Of a DNA stretch of 64,000 nt, positions 54,844 to 64,000 are shown piece after piece (within the stretch, counting starts at the first letter, position 1; the number at the start of each line of letters is the position of its first letter). The translations under genes were made by a program, and so were the position numbers. The notes under the pieces were generated by a model. The model searched no databases. It saw nothing but the letters and a program-made list of their open reading frames with translations, and was not told the DNA's origin. This DNA comes from Lactobacillus xylocopicola (lineage in GTDB: Bacteria > Bacillota > Bacilli > Lactobacillales > Lactobacillaceae), in NCBI RefSeq assembly GCF_033096005.1, contig NZ_AP026803.1, positions 726,501 to 790,500 on the forward strand, written 5' to 3'.

Positions 54844-56538
54844 ATGGCTTTTGATGGATTATTCATTCACAGCCTGTTAAACAGTATTAGACCGATTTTG
54901 GTCAATGGTCGGCTGGCCAAGATATATCAGCCATTTGAACATGATGTAGTTTTGACTTTTCGAAAAGAACGTAAAAATTACCAGCTGCTAGTTTCGGCCA
55001 ATCCGCAATTCCCTAAATTTTATTTAACTAAGCAGGCAATTCATAATCCTGACCAGGCTCCTACTTTTGTGATGGTTTTGCGTAAGTACTTAGAAGGTTC
55101 GGTTTTGCAGGAGATTGAGCAAGTTGGGCTTGACCGCATTGTTAATTTTTCATTCAGCAACCGTAACGAACTGGGTGACCAAGTTAAATTAGTGTTGTCA
55201 GTAGAGCTTATGGGCCGCCACAGTAACGTTATTTTGTATGATGCGGCGAGCGGGCACATTATTGACTTACTCAAGCGAATTGCGCCTGAAGAAAATCGGG
55301 TCCGGCTCCTTTTGCCCAAGGCCAAGTATGAGTTACCGCCACTAATTCCCGGAATTAACGGCTTTAAGCTGACTGAAAAAGACTTTGAGCAAAAGGCCCA
55401 AGCGCTTAATCCAGCGGATTTTGCTAAGCAAGTAAGCGGCTTGGATCGTGATGATCGCCGTGAATTAAGTGGTTACTTAGAGGATGCTTTTTCTTATTCT
55501 GCCTTTAAGACCTTTATGGGACAATTCGACCAGCCCCAGCCGAGCGCATTTCTATTAAAAACGCCTGACCATCAGCATAAGCTCTTCCCTTACCTGCCCT
55601 ACCATTTGGACCTGATTAAAGAGGGTGTTGATCCCGACTTCAATCATGCACTGGAACAATTCTACCTTAACCAGTCCCAACATGATTGGGTTAAGCAAAA
55701 GGCGGGACAAGTTGAGCGGGTCGTGAAAAATGAACGAAAAAAACTCAGCAAAAAAATCTCCAAGTTGGAAAAACAGCTTGATCAAGCGGAGAATTCTGAA
55801 AACTACCGGATTTGCGGGGAAATTCTTAACGCCAACTTGGGACAAGTGAAGTCTGGCATGACCAAGATTGTGTTACCAAATTATTATGACAATAACCAAC
55901 CGCTTGAAATAAAGCTAGATTCAGCCCTTTCTCCTGCCCGGAACGGTCAAAAGTATTTTACTCGCTACAAGAAATTACGCGATTCGATTAAACATGTTAA
56001 AGAACAAATTACTTTGGCACAGAGCAATTTGGCTTACTTTGAGACAATTCAAACGGCCATTGATAATGCTGAGCCCCAAGATATTGATCAGATTACTGAT
56101 GAATTGACCAATCAGGGCTATTTAAAACGTCCGCAGAAGCAGCGCCGGCGCAAAAAAATGACGGAACGTAACTTAAATCGCTTTCGACTTACTTCCGGTA
56201 AGCAAGTATTGGTTGGTAAGAACAATTATCAAAATGACTGGTTAACGTTCAAAAAGGCCAGCAAGACTGATATGTGGTTCCATGTTAAAGATATTCCCGG
56301 CTCTCACGTCATTTTGCAGGATGACCAGCCTAGTCCAGCAGATATACTTGAGACGGCGGAAATTGCTGCATATTTTTCAAAGGGAAAAGATTCCGCTCAC
56401 GTGCAAGTTGATTATGTTCAAACTAAGCGGGTCAAGAAACCTAATGGTGCCAAGCCCGGCTTTGTCATTTATACTGGTCAAAACTCTATCGAGGTTACAC
56501 CTGAAAAAGACCGTGTTTTAAGTAAAAGAATAGACTAA
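54844..56538 (+). CDS. rqcH: NFACT family ribosome-quality-control protein RqcH (FbpA/Rqc2)
   Basis: RqcH binds stalled 50S-peptidyl-tRNA complexes and adds C-terminal alanine tails that mark the chain for degradation. The 564-residue protein has NFACT-N (MAFDGLFIHSLLNSIRPILVNGRLAKIYQPFEHDVVLTFR), helix-hairpin-helix and coiled-coil parts (about residues 290-440, NERKKLSKKISKLEKQLDQ), and the C-terminal NFACT-R domain (LVGKNNYQNDWLTFKKASKTDMWFHVKDIPGSHVIL). Older names such as fibronectin-binding protein come from surface-adhesion studies. It is the only plus-strand gene right of dif. GAGGTGAT precedes the start. Confidence 0.93.
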   Translation: MAFDGLFIHSLLNSIRPILVNGRLAKIYQPFEHDVVLTFRKERKNYQLLVSANPQFPKFYLTKQAIHNPDQAPTFVMVLRKYLEGSVLQEIEQVGLDRIVNFSFSNRNELGDQVKLVLSVELMGRHSNVILYDAASGHIIDLLKRIAPEENRVRLLLPKAKYELPPLIPGINGFKLTEKDFEQKAQALNPADFAKQVSGLDRDDRRELSGYLEDAFSYSAFKTFMGQFDQPQPSAFLLKTPDHQHKLFPYLPYHLDLIKEGVDPDFNHALEQFYLNQSQHDWVKQKAGQVERVVKNERKKLSKKISKLEKQLDQAENSENYRICGEILNANLGQVKSGMTKIVLPNYYDNNQPLEIKLDSALSPARNGQKYFTRYKKLRDSIKHVKEQITLAQSNLAYFETIQTAIDNAEPQDIDQITDELTNQGYLKRPQKQRRRKKMTERNLNRFRLTSGKQVLVGKNNYQNDWLTFKKASKTDMWFHVKDIPGSHVILQDDQPSPADILETAEIAAYFSKGKDSAHVQVDYVQTKRVKKPNGAKPGFVIYTGQNSIEVTPEKDRVLSKRID

Positions 56539-56569
56539 AAAAGAGGATGCAAGCTGCTTCCTCTTTTTA
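56537..56569. terminator. Bidirectional terminator between rqcH and the carB-like gene
   Basis: AAAAAGAGGATGCA / TGCTTCCTCTTTTT stem (one mismatch) with T-runs on both strands. Confidence 0.88.
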
Positions 56570-56575
56570 TGAGCG

Positions 56576-59500
56576 TTAAACTGGCTGAGTGGTCAATGAT
56601 AGCGACTCTAAGACCGTTAAGATTAATTCCGTTGTTTCAATACTGGAAAAAACCGGGATATGGATATTCAAGGCTTCATCCCGAATCCTGATGGCGTCTC
56701 CGCTCGCGGTATCAGACAAGTTAGTGATGTTAACGACCAGAACGATTTTATGCTGGCGAATTTTCTTGAGCAGGTTATTGGGCTCTGAATGGACCTTGCT
56801 GACCACGCCAGTAGTAATACCAGCCTCGGCAAAAACGTTGGCCGTTCCCTCAGTTGCCACAATTTTGAACCCCAACCGGTCAAATCGTTGTGCCAATGCT
56901 GTCATCTTGTCCTTATCCTCGTCTCTGACCGAAATAAAGATTGTCCCAAAACTAGGAATGCGGAGCCCGCTTGCCTCATAACCCTTATATAAGGCCTTGG
57001 CCAATTGGGTATCCCGACCTGTAACCGCCCCCGAAGACTTCATTTTAGAATCAAAGGTGTTGTCGCTGTTGTAGTCAACATAGGAAAAGACCGGCATTTT
57101 GACGTAAATAAAGTTATTTGAAGGCCAAAGTCTACTTCTGTAATCAAGCTCTTTTAGCTTCTGACCAGTTAAAACCGCAGTGGCACAGGCCGTAATATCT
57201 TTACCAAGGGACTTGGACAAGAAAGCAACATTATGCCCGGCAAAAGGTTTAACTTGTAAGAGGTAAATTTTTTTAGCAGCAGTCAAAAAATGTAGCGTGA
57301 AGATACCGCGCATGTGCACGCGTTTAATTAAATCAACCGCGTATTCCAGTAACAGTTTCTTGTTTGTTTTGGAGAGGGTTTGGGGTTTGAAAACGGCAAT
57401 CGAATCGGAAGCATGAGATCCAGTCTGTTCTAGGTGTTCGATAATGCCCGGAATGGTAACATCTTGGCCATCAGAGATGGCGGTAATTTCATACTTGTTG
57501 CCTTCAATGAAATGCGATAAAGAAATCTTTGATAATTGGTTTTCAGCCAGATATTTTTTTAGGGCCGGTCGATCATAAACGACGGCCGACTTTTGTTTAA
57601 CCCCCTGATTGTTAAAGCCACCGACCAAAATTGGAAAGTCGTGTGTATTGACGAAATTCTTGGCTTCACTGCTGTCCACCGTAGTCAAAAGTGGATTTTG
57701 CTTTAGGGTCTTCATGGGTCCGGTTAGAACTTGCTCAATTCGGTCTTTGGGGTTAACGCCATGCGTTCCAAGTACATTTAACCCGTACTCAACTAGCTTT
57801 TTACCCAGAGCATTGACCTCCTTACCCGAGAATTGCAGGAGGACATCTTTAATCTGCTCTTTAGCAGCGATATTCAGAATATTTTCAACGGAAATCGGTT
57901 CAAAGTATACCTTGTCTGCCCTGCGGTAGCTGGTAGCTACAGATTCATCATTGTTGGATAAAAGGACTGTGTCATAATTATTATTATGTAAAGTATCTAG
58001 TGCATGGCTAATCATGTAATCGAACTCATTGGTGACCGAAACCTGCAGTGGTAGCATGCCCACTACCAGTATTTTTTGGTTAGCAGTAGGTGGTGCTGAT
58101 TCGTCCTCTACGCCATAGGCACTGTAATAGGCCTGAACGCGCGGAGCGTAGATGCCGGCAGAGCCATCAATGCGCAGGTATGATGGTTTGAGCTGCAATT
58201 TGGCAAGTCGCTTTTTTAAGGTATCCAGGTTAATTGCAGTTAGCTCAGAAATAACTACGTTGGTAAAGCCACACTTTTTGGCTTCCAGTAGTAATTCGTC
58301 CGTTACCTCTGCCGCACTTAACTGGCAACTAATTTTGGCCAGATGTTCCAGCTTTTGGTAGTAGACGGGATGAATGAAAATCAGGTGTTGCAACTCCTGA
58401 TAGTTAAGGCCTTTGGAGATTGCCGCCAGTACCTTAATGAGGTGTAGTTCATCGGGATGTAAAAGATCCTGGATGATTTCGTCTTTTTCCTTGGCTTTTT
58501 CTCGGCGAAAAACGCTTAACGCAATCTGCGTATTTATCGTTGACGTTAAGCCCTTCATAAAGGCCGTTTCAAAGTTGCGGCCAATTCCAATAGTTTCCCC
58601 ACTAGCCTGCATTCGATTACCCAAATTGTAGTGATTGCAGCCAGATTGAATTAGTGACCAAAACGGCATTCTGATTGCTACCTTATCAAAAGTAGGTTCA
58701 ATGGCAGCCGAGAGTCCTGATAAGGGGTCAGTAATTTCATTAAGGTGGTAACCAATCGCCACCTTGCAGACCACATAGCCCACGCTGTAGAGCGCAGTCC
58801 GTTGCACCCAAATAGCGCTGCGAGTTAGACGTGGCTTAATGGTTAAGATTTTGACGGCAAACTTGGTGCCCTCATGCCTAACTGCAAAGTGCATATTTAA
58901 AACTCCAACCATTTCGAGACCGTTAGCAATCTGCTGGGCAATTTGGCGGATTTTTTGTACCTGGTCATTGTTCAATGTTAGTGCTGGCATAACTGCAGCA
59001 GAGTCACCTGAATTAATCGATACTGGTTCAATGGTATCAGCTAAACCGGTAATGAGGGTATTGCCATTGCGATCGCGGATAATATTCAGGATGACCTCTT
59101 CCCAGGCTGATAAATCTTCCGTTAACTGGTAGCGGTCAGCTGAAAAGTCTTCGTTTTGCCGTTCTTTTTTGAAGTATTCAACTACTGCCTGAGCATTGGC
59201 AAATACAGCCTGTTTGTTGTGCTGGTAGTGCTCTTCCTTAATAACTAAGACCGGAAAAATCACGCGAGCAGCTAGTTGTTGTTCCAAATCATTGCTGGCA
59301 AAGTCAGATAGCTTCCAGTAGCGATTAACCGTCAGCTCGTTTTGCTCTAAAAAAGTCGCCATTTGTTGGTGGCTGTGCAGCCTTAGGGTCTGTTCATTAA
59401 GCGTCAACAAACGGATGCCCATCTGGTTAAGGATACCGTCATGAACCAATTCACGGGTTACCTTAAGTCCCATTGTTGATCCATAAGCTGGCATAATTGC

Positions 59501-59752
59501 ACTCGGTTCTTCCATGCGGATAATTCGTTTGAGAAAGTCCAGCGACATGGGTTCCAGGTAGACGGTTACCCCAGGCTGTTTGTCAGTTGAAATAGTGGCT
59601 GGGTTGGGGTTCACTAGAATGACCTGAATGTCTTCTTCTAAAAGAGCCCTAATTGCATCTGAGGTTAAAACATCTGTTTCAGAGACATTACCAATTAGCG
59701 TTGGCCCTGAACCGATAATTAAAATTTTGGTCAAGTCGTTTTCTAAGGGCAT
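56576..59752 (-). CDS. carB: Carbamoyl-phosphate synthase large-subunit homologue with degenerate active sites
   Basis: A 1058-residue intact frame that aligns along the whole of CarB, including the duplicated ATP-grasp halves and the C-terminal MGS-like allosteric domain (about residues 930-1058, VATEGTANVFAEAGI). The catalytic positions are altered. In half one the PSFTMGG-type loop is VIKEEHYQ (170-177), and the ExNPR metal motif is TIKPR (304-308). In half two VRPSYVLGG is VGGFNNQG (710-717) and EVNPR is QVKPF (833-837). GGQTALN is YGSTMGL. Carbamoyl phosphate synthesis is therefore not expected, though the length and lack of stops suggest a maintained protein. It lies 2 bases after the equally altered carA-like gene. 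Confidence 0.85.
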   Translation of the reverse strand: MPLENDLTKILIIGSGPTLIGNVSETDVLTSDAIRALLEEDIQVILVNPNPATISTDKQPGVTVYLEPMSLDFLKRIIRMEEPSAIMPAYGSTMGLKVTRELVHDGILNQMGIRLLTLNEQTLRLHSHQQMATFLEQNELTVNRYWKLSDFASNDLEQQLAARVIFPVLVIKEEHYQHNKQAVFANAQAVVEYFKKERQNEDFSADRYQLTEDLSAWEEVILNIIRDRNGNTLITGLADTIEPVSINSGDSAAVMPALTLNNDQVQKIRQIAQQIANGLEMVGVLNMHFAVRHEGTKFAVKILTIKPRLTRSAIWVQRTALYSVGYVVCKVAIGYHLNEITDPLSGLSAAIEPTFDKVAIRMPFWSLIQSGCNHYNLGNRMQASGETIGIGRNFETAFMKGLTSTINTQIALSVFRREKAKEKDEIIQDLLHPDELHLIKVLAAISKGLNYQELQHLIFIHPVYYQKLEHLAKISCQLSAAEVTDELLLEAKKCGFTNVVISELTAINLDTLKKRLAKLQLKPSYLRIDGSAGIYAPRVQAYYSAYGVEDESAPPTANQKILVVGMLPLQVSVTNEFDYMISHALDTLHNNNYDTVLLSNNDESVATSYRRADKVYFEPISVENILNIAAKEQIKDVLLQFSGKEVNALGKKLVEYGLNVLGTHGVNPKDRIEQVLTGPMKTLKQNPLLTTVDSSEAKNFVNTHDFPILVGGFNNQGVKQKSAVVYDRPALKKYLAENQLSKISLSHFIEGNKYEITAISDGQDVTIPGIIEHLEQTGSHASDSIAVFKPQTLSKTNKKLLLEYAVDLIKRVHMRGIFTLHFLTAAKKIYLLQVKPFAGHNVAFLSKSLGKDITACATAVLTGQKLKELDYRSRLWPSNNFIYVKMPVFSYVDYNSDNTFDSKMKSSGAVTGRDTQLAKALYKGYEASGLRIPSFGTIFISVRDEDKDKMTALAQRFDRLGFKIVATEGTANVFAEAGITTGVVSKVHSEPNNLLKKIRQHKIVLVVNITNLSDTASGDAIRIRDEALNIHIPVFSSIETTELILTVLESLSLTTQPV

Positions 59753-59754
59753 CT

Positions 59755-60810
59755 TTACACCATCATCTTTATAAAATCATCAAAAATACTAATTGCATCT
59801 AAACTGCCAGGAGCCCCTTCGGCATTGAAGGCAGTCGCAATGACTTTATGCTTCTGGTTGCTGAAGCCGGCAAGCAATTCAGTGTGCAGGTCGTAAAATT
59901 CTTCTGACATTTCAAGCTGGACACTGCTGGGCAAAACCAATTGGTCAATATTCATGGTTACTTGCCAAATTTGATTCGAATTTTGCTCAATTATGGGATA
60001 GTTGGTGCCATTAAATACTTGTGGCAGCTCGACCAATTCAAAGTTGAGATAGTCACTGAGGGCCAAAAAGCCAAGTCCGATACCCCAAATCGGGTATTGT
60101 TGATAGAAGGTATCAAAAATTGGCTTGAGGTCTTCCTTAACCTCACTTACCTTGCCGGGGCCACCTGAAATAATGATCCCTTCCGGACGCAAGTTTTCAA
60201 TGTCAGGTACGGAAACATTGCTAGGCAATACCGTTGCATTGATTTTGCGCAAAGATAGTTCGCGCAGCATGGAATGTTTGAGCCCTAAATCTACAATCGC
60301 AATCGTCTTACCAACATTAGGTACTGCATAGGCATTCTTAGTAGAAACGGTGGCCGACTTGTTTTTAGGCAAAACTAAGGCCTTGATCTGGTCAAAGGCG
60401 TGTTCGTCATCGGTATCCATGATTGAAGCCTTAATGGTCTTTTGCTCGCTAAGACAGTGAACCAGAGCGCGCGTGTCAATATTGTAGATTGCCGGAATGT
60501 TCTTTTCTTGCAGAAAAGAAGCCAAATCTTGGAAGTTTTTGCTGTCGGAGATATTGCGGGCAATGTCATTAGCAATAATTCCCTTGACTGTGGGATTAAT
60601 ACTCTCATAGTCAATGGCATTAATGCCATTGCTACCGATCATGGGGGTCGTAAAAACAAGAATTTTGCCAGCATTGGTCGGGTCAGTCAAGGCTTCTTGG
60701 TAGCCAAAATTACCTGTCTGAATAGCTAATTCTCCAGTTGAAATAATGGCAGCGCCAAGTCCTTCACCAGCATATGAACTGCCGTTTTCAAGAATCAAAT
60801 ATCGTTTCAT
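59755..60810 (-). CDS. carA: Carbamoyl-phosphate synthase small-subunit homologue lacking glutaminase residues
   Basis: A 351-residue intact frame with the CarA N-terminal domain (YLILENGSSYAGEGLG, FGYQEALTDPTNAGK, NIDTRALVHCL) and a class I glutamine-amidotransferase-like domain (from about residue 168, GKTIAIVDLGLKHSMLREL). The nucleophile motif GICLGHQ of active enzymes reads GIGLGF (243-248), so cysteine is glycine. FHPEASPG reads FNAEGAPG (328-335), so the catalytic histidine is asparagine. Ammonia cannot be released from glutamine by the known mechanism. The reading frame has a proper start after the rluD gene and is probably co-transcribed with lspA, rluD and the carB-like gene. Confidence 0.88.
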   Translation of the reverse strand: MKRYLILENGSSYAGEGLGAAIISTGELAIQTGNFGYQEALTDPTNAGKILVFTTPMIGSNGINAIDYESINPTVKGIIANDIARNISDSKNFQDLASFLQEKNIPAIYNIDTRALVHCLSEQKTIKASIMDTDDEHAFDQIKALVLPKNKSATVSTKNAYAVPNVGKTIAIVDLGLKHSMLRELSLRKINATVLPSNVSVPDIENLRPEGIIISGGPGKVSEVKEDLKPIFDTFYQQYPIWGIGLGFLALSDYLNFELVELPQVFNGTNYPIIEQNSNQIWQVTMNIDQLVLPSSVQLEMSEEFYDLHTELLAGFSNQKHKVIATAFNAEGAPGSLDAISIFDDFIKMMV

Positions 60811-60814
60811 GTTA

Positions 60815-61723
60815 TCACTGTGTTTCTCTTAATTCGGTCAAACGTTTACGAAAAATGGGCGGTACAGCTACTTTAAACTCGAGCTGCTCACCGGTTGTTG
60901 GTTGCGTAAAGCCTAAAGTTTGGGCGTGCAAAAACTGCCCCTGCCCTTGCAAAGTGTGGTGCGGACCATATAAGGGGTCACCTGCAACAGGATGGCCAAT
61001 ATAGGCAAGGTGAACTCTGATTTGGTGAGTTCGGCCAGTTTCGAGCTGGCAGGATAACAGACTATAGCCCTTAAATTGTTCTAAAACCGTAAAATGAGTA
61101 ACTGCGTTTTTCCCATTTTCAACTATAGCCATCTTCTTACGGTGGTAGTGGTCGCGGCCAATCGGCGCATCAATTAGGCCTGAGTCCTCATTGAAATTGC
61201 CATGGACGATTGCGAGGTATTGCCGCTTGTTACTTTTGCGGGCAAGCTGCCTTTCTAAACTTATCCGGGCCGGGCCATTTTTAGCTATCATTAAGAGCCC
61301 GGAAGTATCCTTATCAATCCGATGCACAATCCCAGGGCGAAACCCTTCCGGACTACTTGCCAGGTCTTTAGTATGGTACAAGAGCGCATTTACCAGAGTT
61401 TGGTCTGGGTGCCCGGCCGACGGATGCACGACCATTCCTTGGGGCTTGTTGACCACAATTACATCTTGGTCTTCATAAACAATATCAAGAGGAATATTCT
61501 CTGGCACTACATTTAATGCTTTAAGCGCTGGAACGGTTACCAGAATATGATCACCGGCTTGGACGTGGTAGGATACCTTGCTGCTTTTGCCGTTAACCAG
61601 CACCTGCTGACTTTGAATTAAGTCTTTAATCTTGCTACGAGACAAGTCGTTGATCTGCTCGGCCAGTAACTTATCTAGCCGTCCCCGGTTATCCTCTATT
61701 TGGAATTCATAACGATTAGGCAT
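60815..61723 (-). CDS. rluD: 23S rRNA pseudouridine synthase RluD family
   Basis: The 302-residue protein carries an N-terminal S4 domain (NRGRLDKLLAEQINDLSRSKIKDLIQSQQVLVNGK) and the RluA-type catalytic domain with GIVHRIDKDTSGLLMIAK (catalytic aspartate) and RTHQIRVHLAYIGHPVAGDPLYG. In E. coli RluD modifies helix 69 of 23S rRNA; the exact uridines here are inferred. The start giving MPNRYEFQIED is chosen; an in-frame ATG 21 bases upstream is also possible. It overlaps the end of lspA. Confidence 0.93.
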   Translation of the reverse strand: MPNRYEFQIEDNRGRLDKLLAEQINDLSRSKIKDLIQSQQVLVNGKSSKVSYHVQAGDHILVTVPALKALNVVPENIPLDIVYEDQDVIVVNKPQGMVVHPSAGHPDQTLVNALLYHTKDLASSPEGFRPGIVHRIDKDTSGLLMIAKNGPARISLERQLARKSNKRQYLAIVHGNFNEDSGLIDAPIGRDHYHRKKMAIVENGKNAVTHFTVLEQFKGYSLLSCQLETGRTHQIRVHLAYIGHPVAGDPLYGPHHTLQGQGQFLHAQTLGFTQPTTGEQLEFKVAVPPIFRKRLTELRETQ

Positions 61724-62180
61724 GACTTGGATCACTTTCATCAAAAAACAGCAGATAAATAAAGACTAGAATGATGCCAACTGTAATAGCGGAATCGGCA
61801 ATATTAAAAATATTGAAGCGCACAAAGTCTACCTGAATCATGTCAATTACGTATTTCAAGTGGATCCGGTCCAGCAGGTTACCAATAATTCCCCCTAGAA
61901 CAAGCGCTACACCGTAGTTAAAAAGTTTACGCTGTTTTTTGACCTTGAAGAGGTAATATAGGCAGATGATAATTGCGACCGCACTAATAATATAGAAGAG
62001 CCACATTTGGCCGGTTAAAATATTCCAAGCAGCGCCGTCGTTTTGCACATAAGTAAACGAAAGCAAGTTGGGTATAACCGAATGAACCTCACCCAGTTGA
62101 TAGTTTTGTGCAATATAGTTTTTTAAGCCCTGGTCAGCACCAACAACCAGCAAAGTAATAAGTAAGTATAAAAATTGCAT
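61716..62180 (-). CDS. lspA: Lipoprotein signal peptidase
   Basis: LspA removes the signal peptide of prolipoproteins after lipid attachment. The 154-residue protein has four membrane helices and the two catalytic aspartates in GGIIGNLLDRI and VRFNIFNIADSAITVG. FTYVQNDGAAWNIL is the conserved third motif. It overlaps rluD, forming the common lspA-rluD pair, and here leads into the carA/carB-like genes. Confidence 0.95.
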   Translation of the reverse strand: MQFLYLLITLLVVGADQGLKNYIAQNYQLGEVHSVIPNLLSFTYVQNDGAAWNILTGQMWLFYIISAVAIIICLYYLFKVKKQRKLFNYGVALVLGGIIGNLLDRIHLKYVIDMIQVDFVRFNIFNIADSAITVGIILVFIYLLFFDESDPSHA

Positions 62181-62188
62181 CTGTAAAT

Positions 62189-63865
62189 TTAAAATAAACC
62201 GCTAATCTTGCCATCATTGTCTACGTCAATATCAAGTGCCGCGGGTTGCTTAGGTAAGCCTGGCATGTCTAAAACATGACCAGTAGTAACAACGATAAAG
62301 CCGGCTCCATTCTTTAGACTGGCACCCTTGACGTGTAGCGTAAAGTCAGTTGGAGCACCCAGCAACTTTTGATTATCCGTAAATGAATATTGGGTTTTGG
62401 CGATAATAACGGGTAATTTATCCTTTCCCATTTTGACTAGTTCGTCAATGTCTTGTTCAGCTTGCTCTGAGTACTCGACCTGACTGGCATGATAAATCTT
62501 TTTAGCCACCTTAGCAATCTTACTTTTGACTGCATCATCCGCCTGATAAGTGGACTGCAGCTCAACGTGACCAGTATTGGCTAAGTTAACCACTGCTTTT
62601 GCAGCTTCAACTCCTCCGCTTGAGCCCTGCTCGTGATAGTCAACTACCCGAGCATCAATGCCCTGGTCCCTGACTAGGTTTTGCAATAGCTCAAGTTCCG
62701 CCTGAGTATCAGTGGCAAAGTGGTTAATCAAAACAATGACTGGAACACCGTAATTCTTCATGTTTAACATGTGACGTTCGAGATTCTTGAAGCCCTCACG
62801 TAAAGCAGGAAGATTTTCTTCATTTAGCCGGTCTGTAGTACCCTCGGCTTGGTATTTCAAGGCTCGTACGGTCGCAACCACAACACTGGCATCAGGTTTT
62901 TTCTCCAAATGATTGGAAACGAAATCCATGAACTTTTGACCGCCAAGATCGCTGCCAAAACCAGCTTCAGTTAAGACGTAGTCACTAAGGTGTAATGCCA
63001 AGTTAGTAGCAATGACTGAGTTAGCCCCATGAGCAATATTAGCAAAGGGTCCGCCGTGCACTAATGCCGGAGTATGTTCGATTGTTTGTACTAAGTTGGG
63101 TTTTAAAGCATTGGCTAGCAGTGCCGCAATTGCCCCTTCAAAGCCGAGATCCTTAACATAAACGGGTTGTTCAGCCCTGCTGTAGCCGACTAGCATCAAG
63201 CCAATCCGCTGCTTAAGGTCAGCAATATCCGTTGCCAGACAGAGAATTGCCATCAACTCGTTGGCAACTGTAATGGCAAAACTCGACTTGTGTTCAATTC
63301 CATTGAACTTTGAGCCCTGACCAATAGTAACCTGGCGCAGACTACGATCATTAACGTCAATTCCGCGCTTTAACAAGATGCGGTCTGGATCCAGACCAAC
63401 TTCATTACCCTGATAGATATAATTATCAACCAAGGCTGCCAACGTATCAATCGCAGCCGTTAGCGCATGCATGTCGCCAGTAAAGTGCAAGTTGATGTCT
63501 TCCATCGGGATCACTTGCGCCTGGCCACCGCCAGTGGCGCCACCCTTTAAACCAAAGACTGGGCCCATTGAAGGTTCACGTAAAGCTATCATTGTCTTTA
63601 GGTGCAGGCGCTGATTAATTGCATCCCCCAAACCAATCGTCATTGTCGATTTGCCTTCACCAGCAGGTGTCGGAGAAATAGAAGTTACCAGGATTAACTT
63701 GCCTAAGTCTGGGCTAGCCATTGCCTTTTTAATGGCTGGCCAATTGAGTTTAGCCTTATCTACTCCATATGGTTCAAGGTCCGTGGCGGATAGTCCAACT
63801 TGGCTTGCGATTGTGCTAATCGGTAGTGCTACTGCTTCCTGTGCAATTTGGATATCTGTTTTCAT
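62189..63865 (-). CDS. fhs: Formate-tetrahydrofolate ligase
   Basis: Makes 10-formyltetrahydrofolate from formate, THF and ATP, feeding purine synthesis and initiator-tRNA formylation. The 558-residue length is typical. Seen are the P-loop [54 protein letters not shown], and [20 protein letters not shown] end ([16 protein letters not shown]). AGAAAGAAG precedes the ATG. It has its own promoter about 100 bases upstream and is followed closely by lspA. Confidence 0.96.
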   Translation of the reverse strand: MKTDIQIAQEAVALPISTIASQVGLSATDLEPYGVDKAKLNWPAIKKAMASPDLGKLILVTSISPTPAGEGKSTMTIGLGDAINQRLHLKTMIALREPSMGPVFGLKGGATGGGQAQVIPMEDINLHFTGDMHALTAAIDTLAALVDNYIYQGNEVGLDPDRILLKRGIDVNDRSLRQVTIGQGSKFNGIEHKSSFAITVANELMAILCLATDIADLKQRIGLMLVGYSRAEQPVYVKDLGFEGAIAALLANALKPNLVQTIEHTPALVHGGPFANIAHGANSVIATNLALHLSDYVLTEAGFGSDLGGQKFMDFVSNHLEKKPDASVVVATVRALKYQAEGTTDRLNEENLPALREGFKNLERHMLNMKNYGVPVIVLINHFATDTQAELELLQNLVRDQGIDARVVDYHEQGSSGGVEAAKAVVNLANTGHVELQSTYQADDAVKSKIAKVAKKIYHASQVEYSEQAEQDIDELVKMGKDKLPVIIAKTQYSFTDNQKLLGAPTDFTLHVKGASLKNGAGFIVVTTGHVLDMPGLPKQPAALDIDVDNDGKISGLF

Positions 63866-63964
63866 TGCGCATGCTTCTTTCTATATACATAAATTAAACG
63901 GTCATTTCATCAATTGCCTTTGCACGATTAGAATTTAGGTCCCACCTTTTTCTTAATTACCTTA

Positions 63965-63973
63965 ATTATAACA
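63965..63973 (-). promoter_or_regulatory. Extended -10 promoter of fhs
   Basis: On the minus strand TGTTATAAT, full extended -10, lies 99 bases before the fhs start. The leader contains AAGGTGGGACCT; see rejected items. Confidence 0.6.
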
Positions 63974-64000
63974 AAGATTGTTTAAGATTTATTGATTGTT

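Noticed and set aside
56589..56981. Plus-strand open frames within the carB-like gene
   Set aside because: Shadows of a long coding frame; the carB-like frame alignment to the family is continuous across them.
63900..63955. AAGGTGGGACC on the minus strand before fhs resembles the T-box consensus
   Set aside because: It lies only a few tens of bases after the promoter, leaving no room for specifier and antiterminator stems, and no terminator follows.

Overview
The window is a stretch of a Lactobacillus-type (Lactobacillaceae, Firmicutes) chromosome. The base composition looks moderate, roughly low-40s %GC by eye. Supporting marks are strong AGGAGG-type ribosome binding sites, TTG and GTG starts, many extended -10 promoters (TGnTATAAT), an FMN riboswitch before ribU, and the conserved blocks clpX-ysxC, xerD-ribT-scpA-scpB-rluB, cmk-rpsA-der-hup, rbgA-rnhB-dprA-topA-trmFO-xerC-hslV-hslU and parE-parC. 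No rRNA, tRNA or CRISPR array was recognised.

Layout. From 1 to 17,120 are protein quality control and ribosome GTPases (clpX, ysxC, obg), DNA repair (uvrC), an OatA-like cell-wall acetyltransferase, rnz, rpmF, dnaE, and a glycolytic pfkA-pyk pair with a catabolite-response (cre-like) palindrome upstream. From about 17,150 to 19,070 is a small AT-rich gene graveyard: an IS3-type transposase relic, a ParA-type ATPase relic, and a decayed two-gene unit encoding a secreted thioredoxin-like protein and a membrane protein. From 19.2 to 49.4 kb is a dense housekeeping region: chromosome segregation (scpA, scpB, xerD, xerC, parE, parC), riboflavin uptake, translation and ribosome biogenesis, tRNA processing (cca, trmFO), topA, dprA and hslVU. 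From 49.5 to 51.4 kb are a LysR regulator and ppaC.

The replication terminus lies inside the window. A sequence with the 11-6-11 structure of the Bacillus-type dif site sits at 52,376-52,403. Genes to its left are overwhelmingly on the plus strand and those to its right overwhelmingly on the minus strand, as expected where the two replication forks meet. The genes for both Xer recombinases that would act on dif are also here.

To the right of dif (52.5-64 kb) are a frameshifted Nudix gene, a DegV protein, a MarR regulator, rqcH, and the block lspA-rluD-carA-carB followed on the far side by fhs. The carA/carB pair is the most unusual feature. Both reading frames are full length, but the glutaminase nucleophile and histidine of CarA and the metal-binding residues of both ATP-grasp halves of CarB are replaced. 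The pair therefore looks like an intact but catalytically inactive carbamoyl-phosphate synthase, a candidate for an undescribed pseudoenzyme complex. Other second-look items are a paired inverted-repeat operator around an XRE regulator, a 5-bp duplication that breaks the Nudix gene, and a ParC with glycine at the usual acidic quinolone-determining position.
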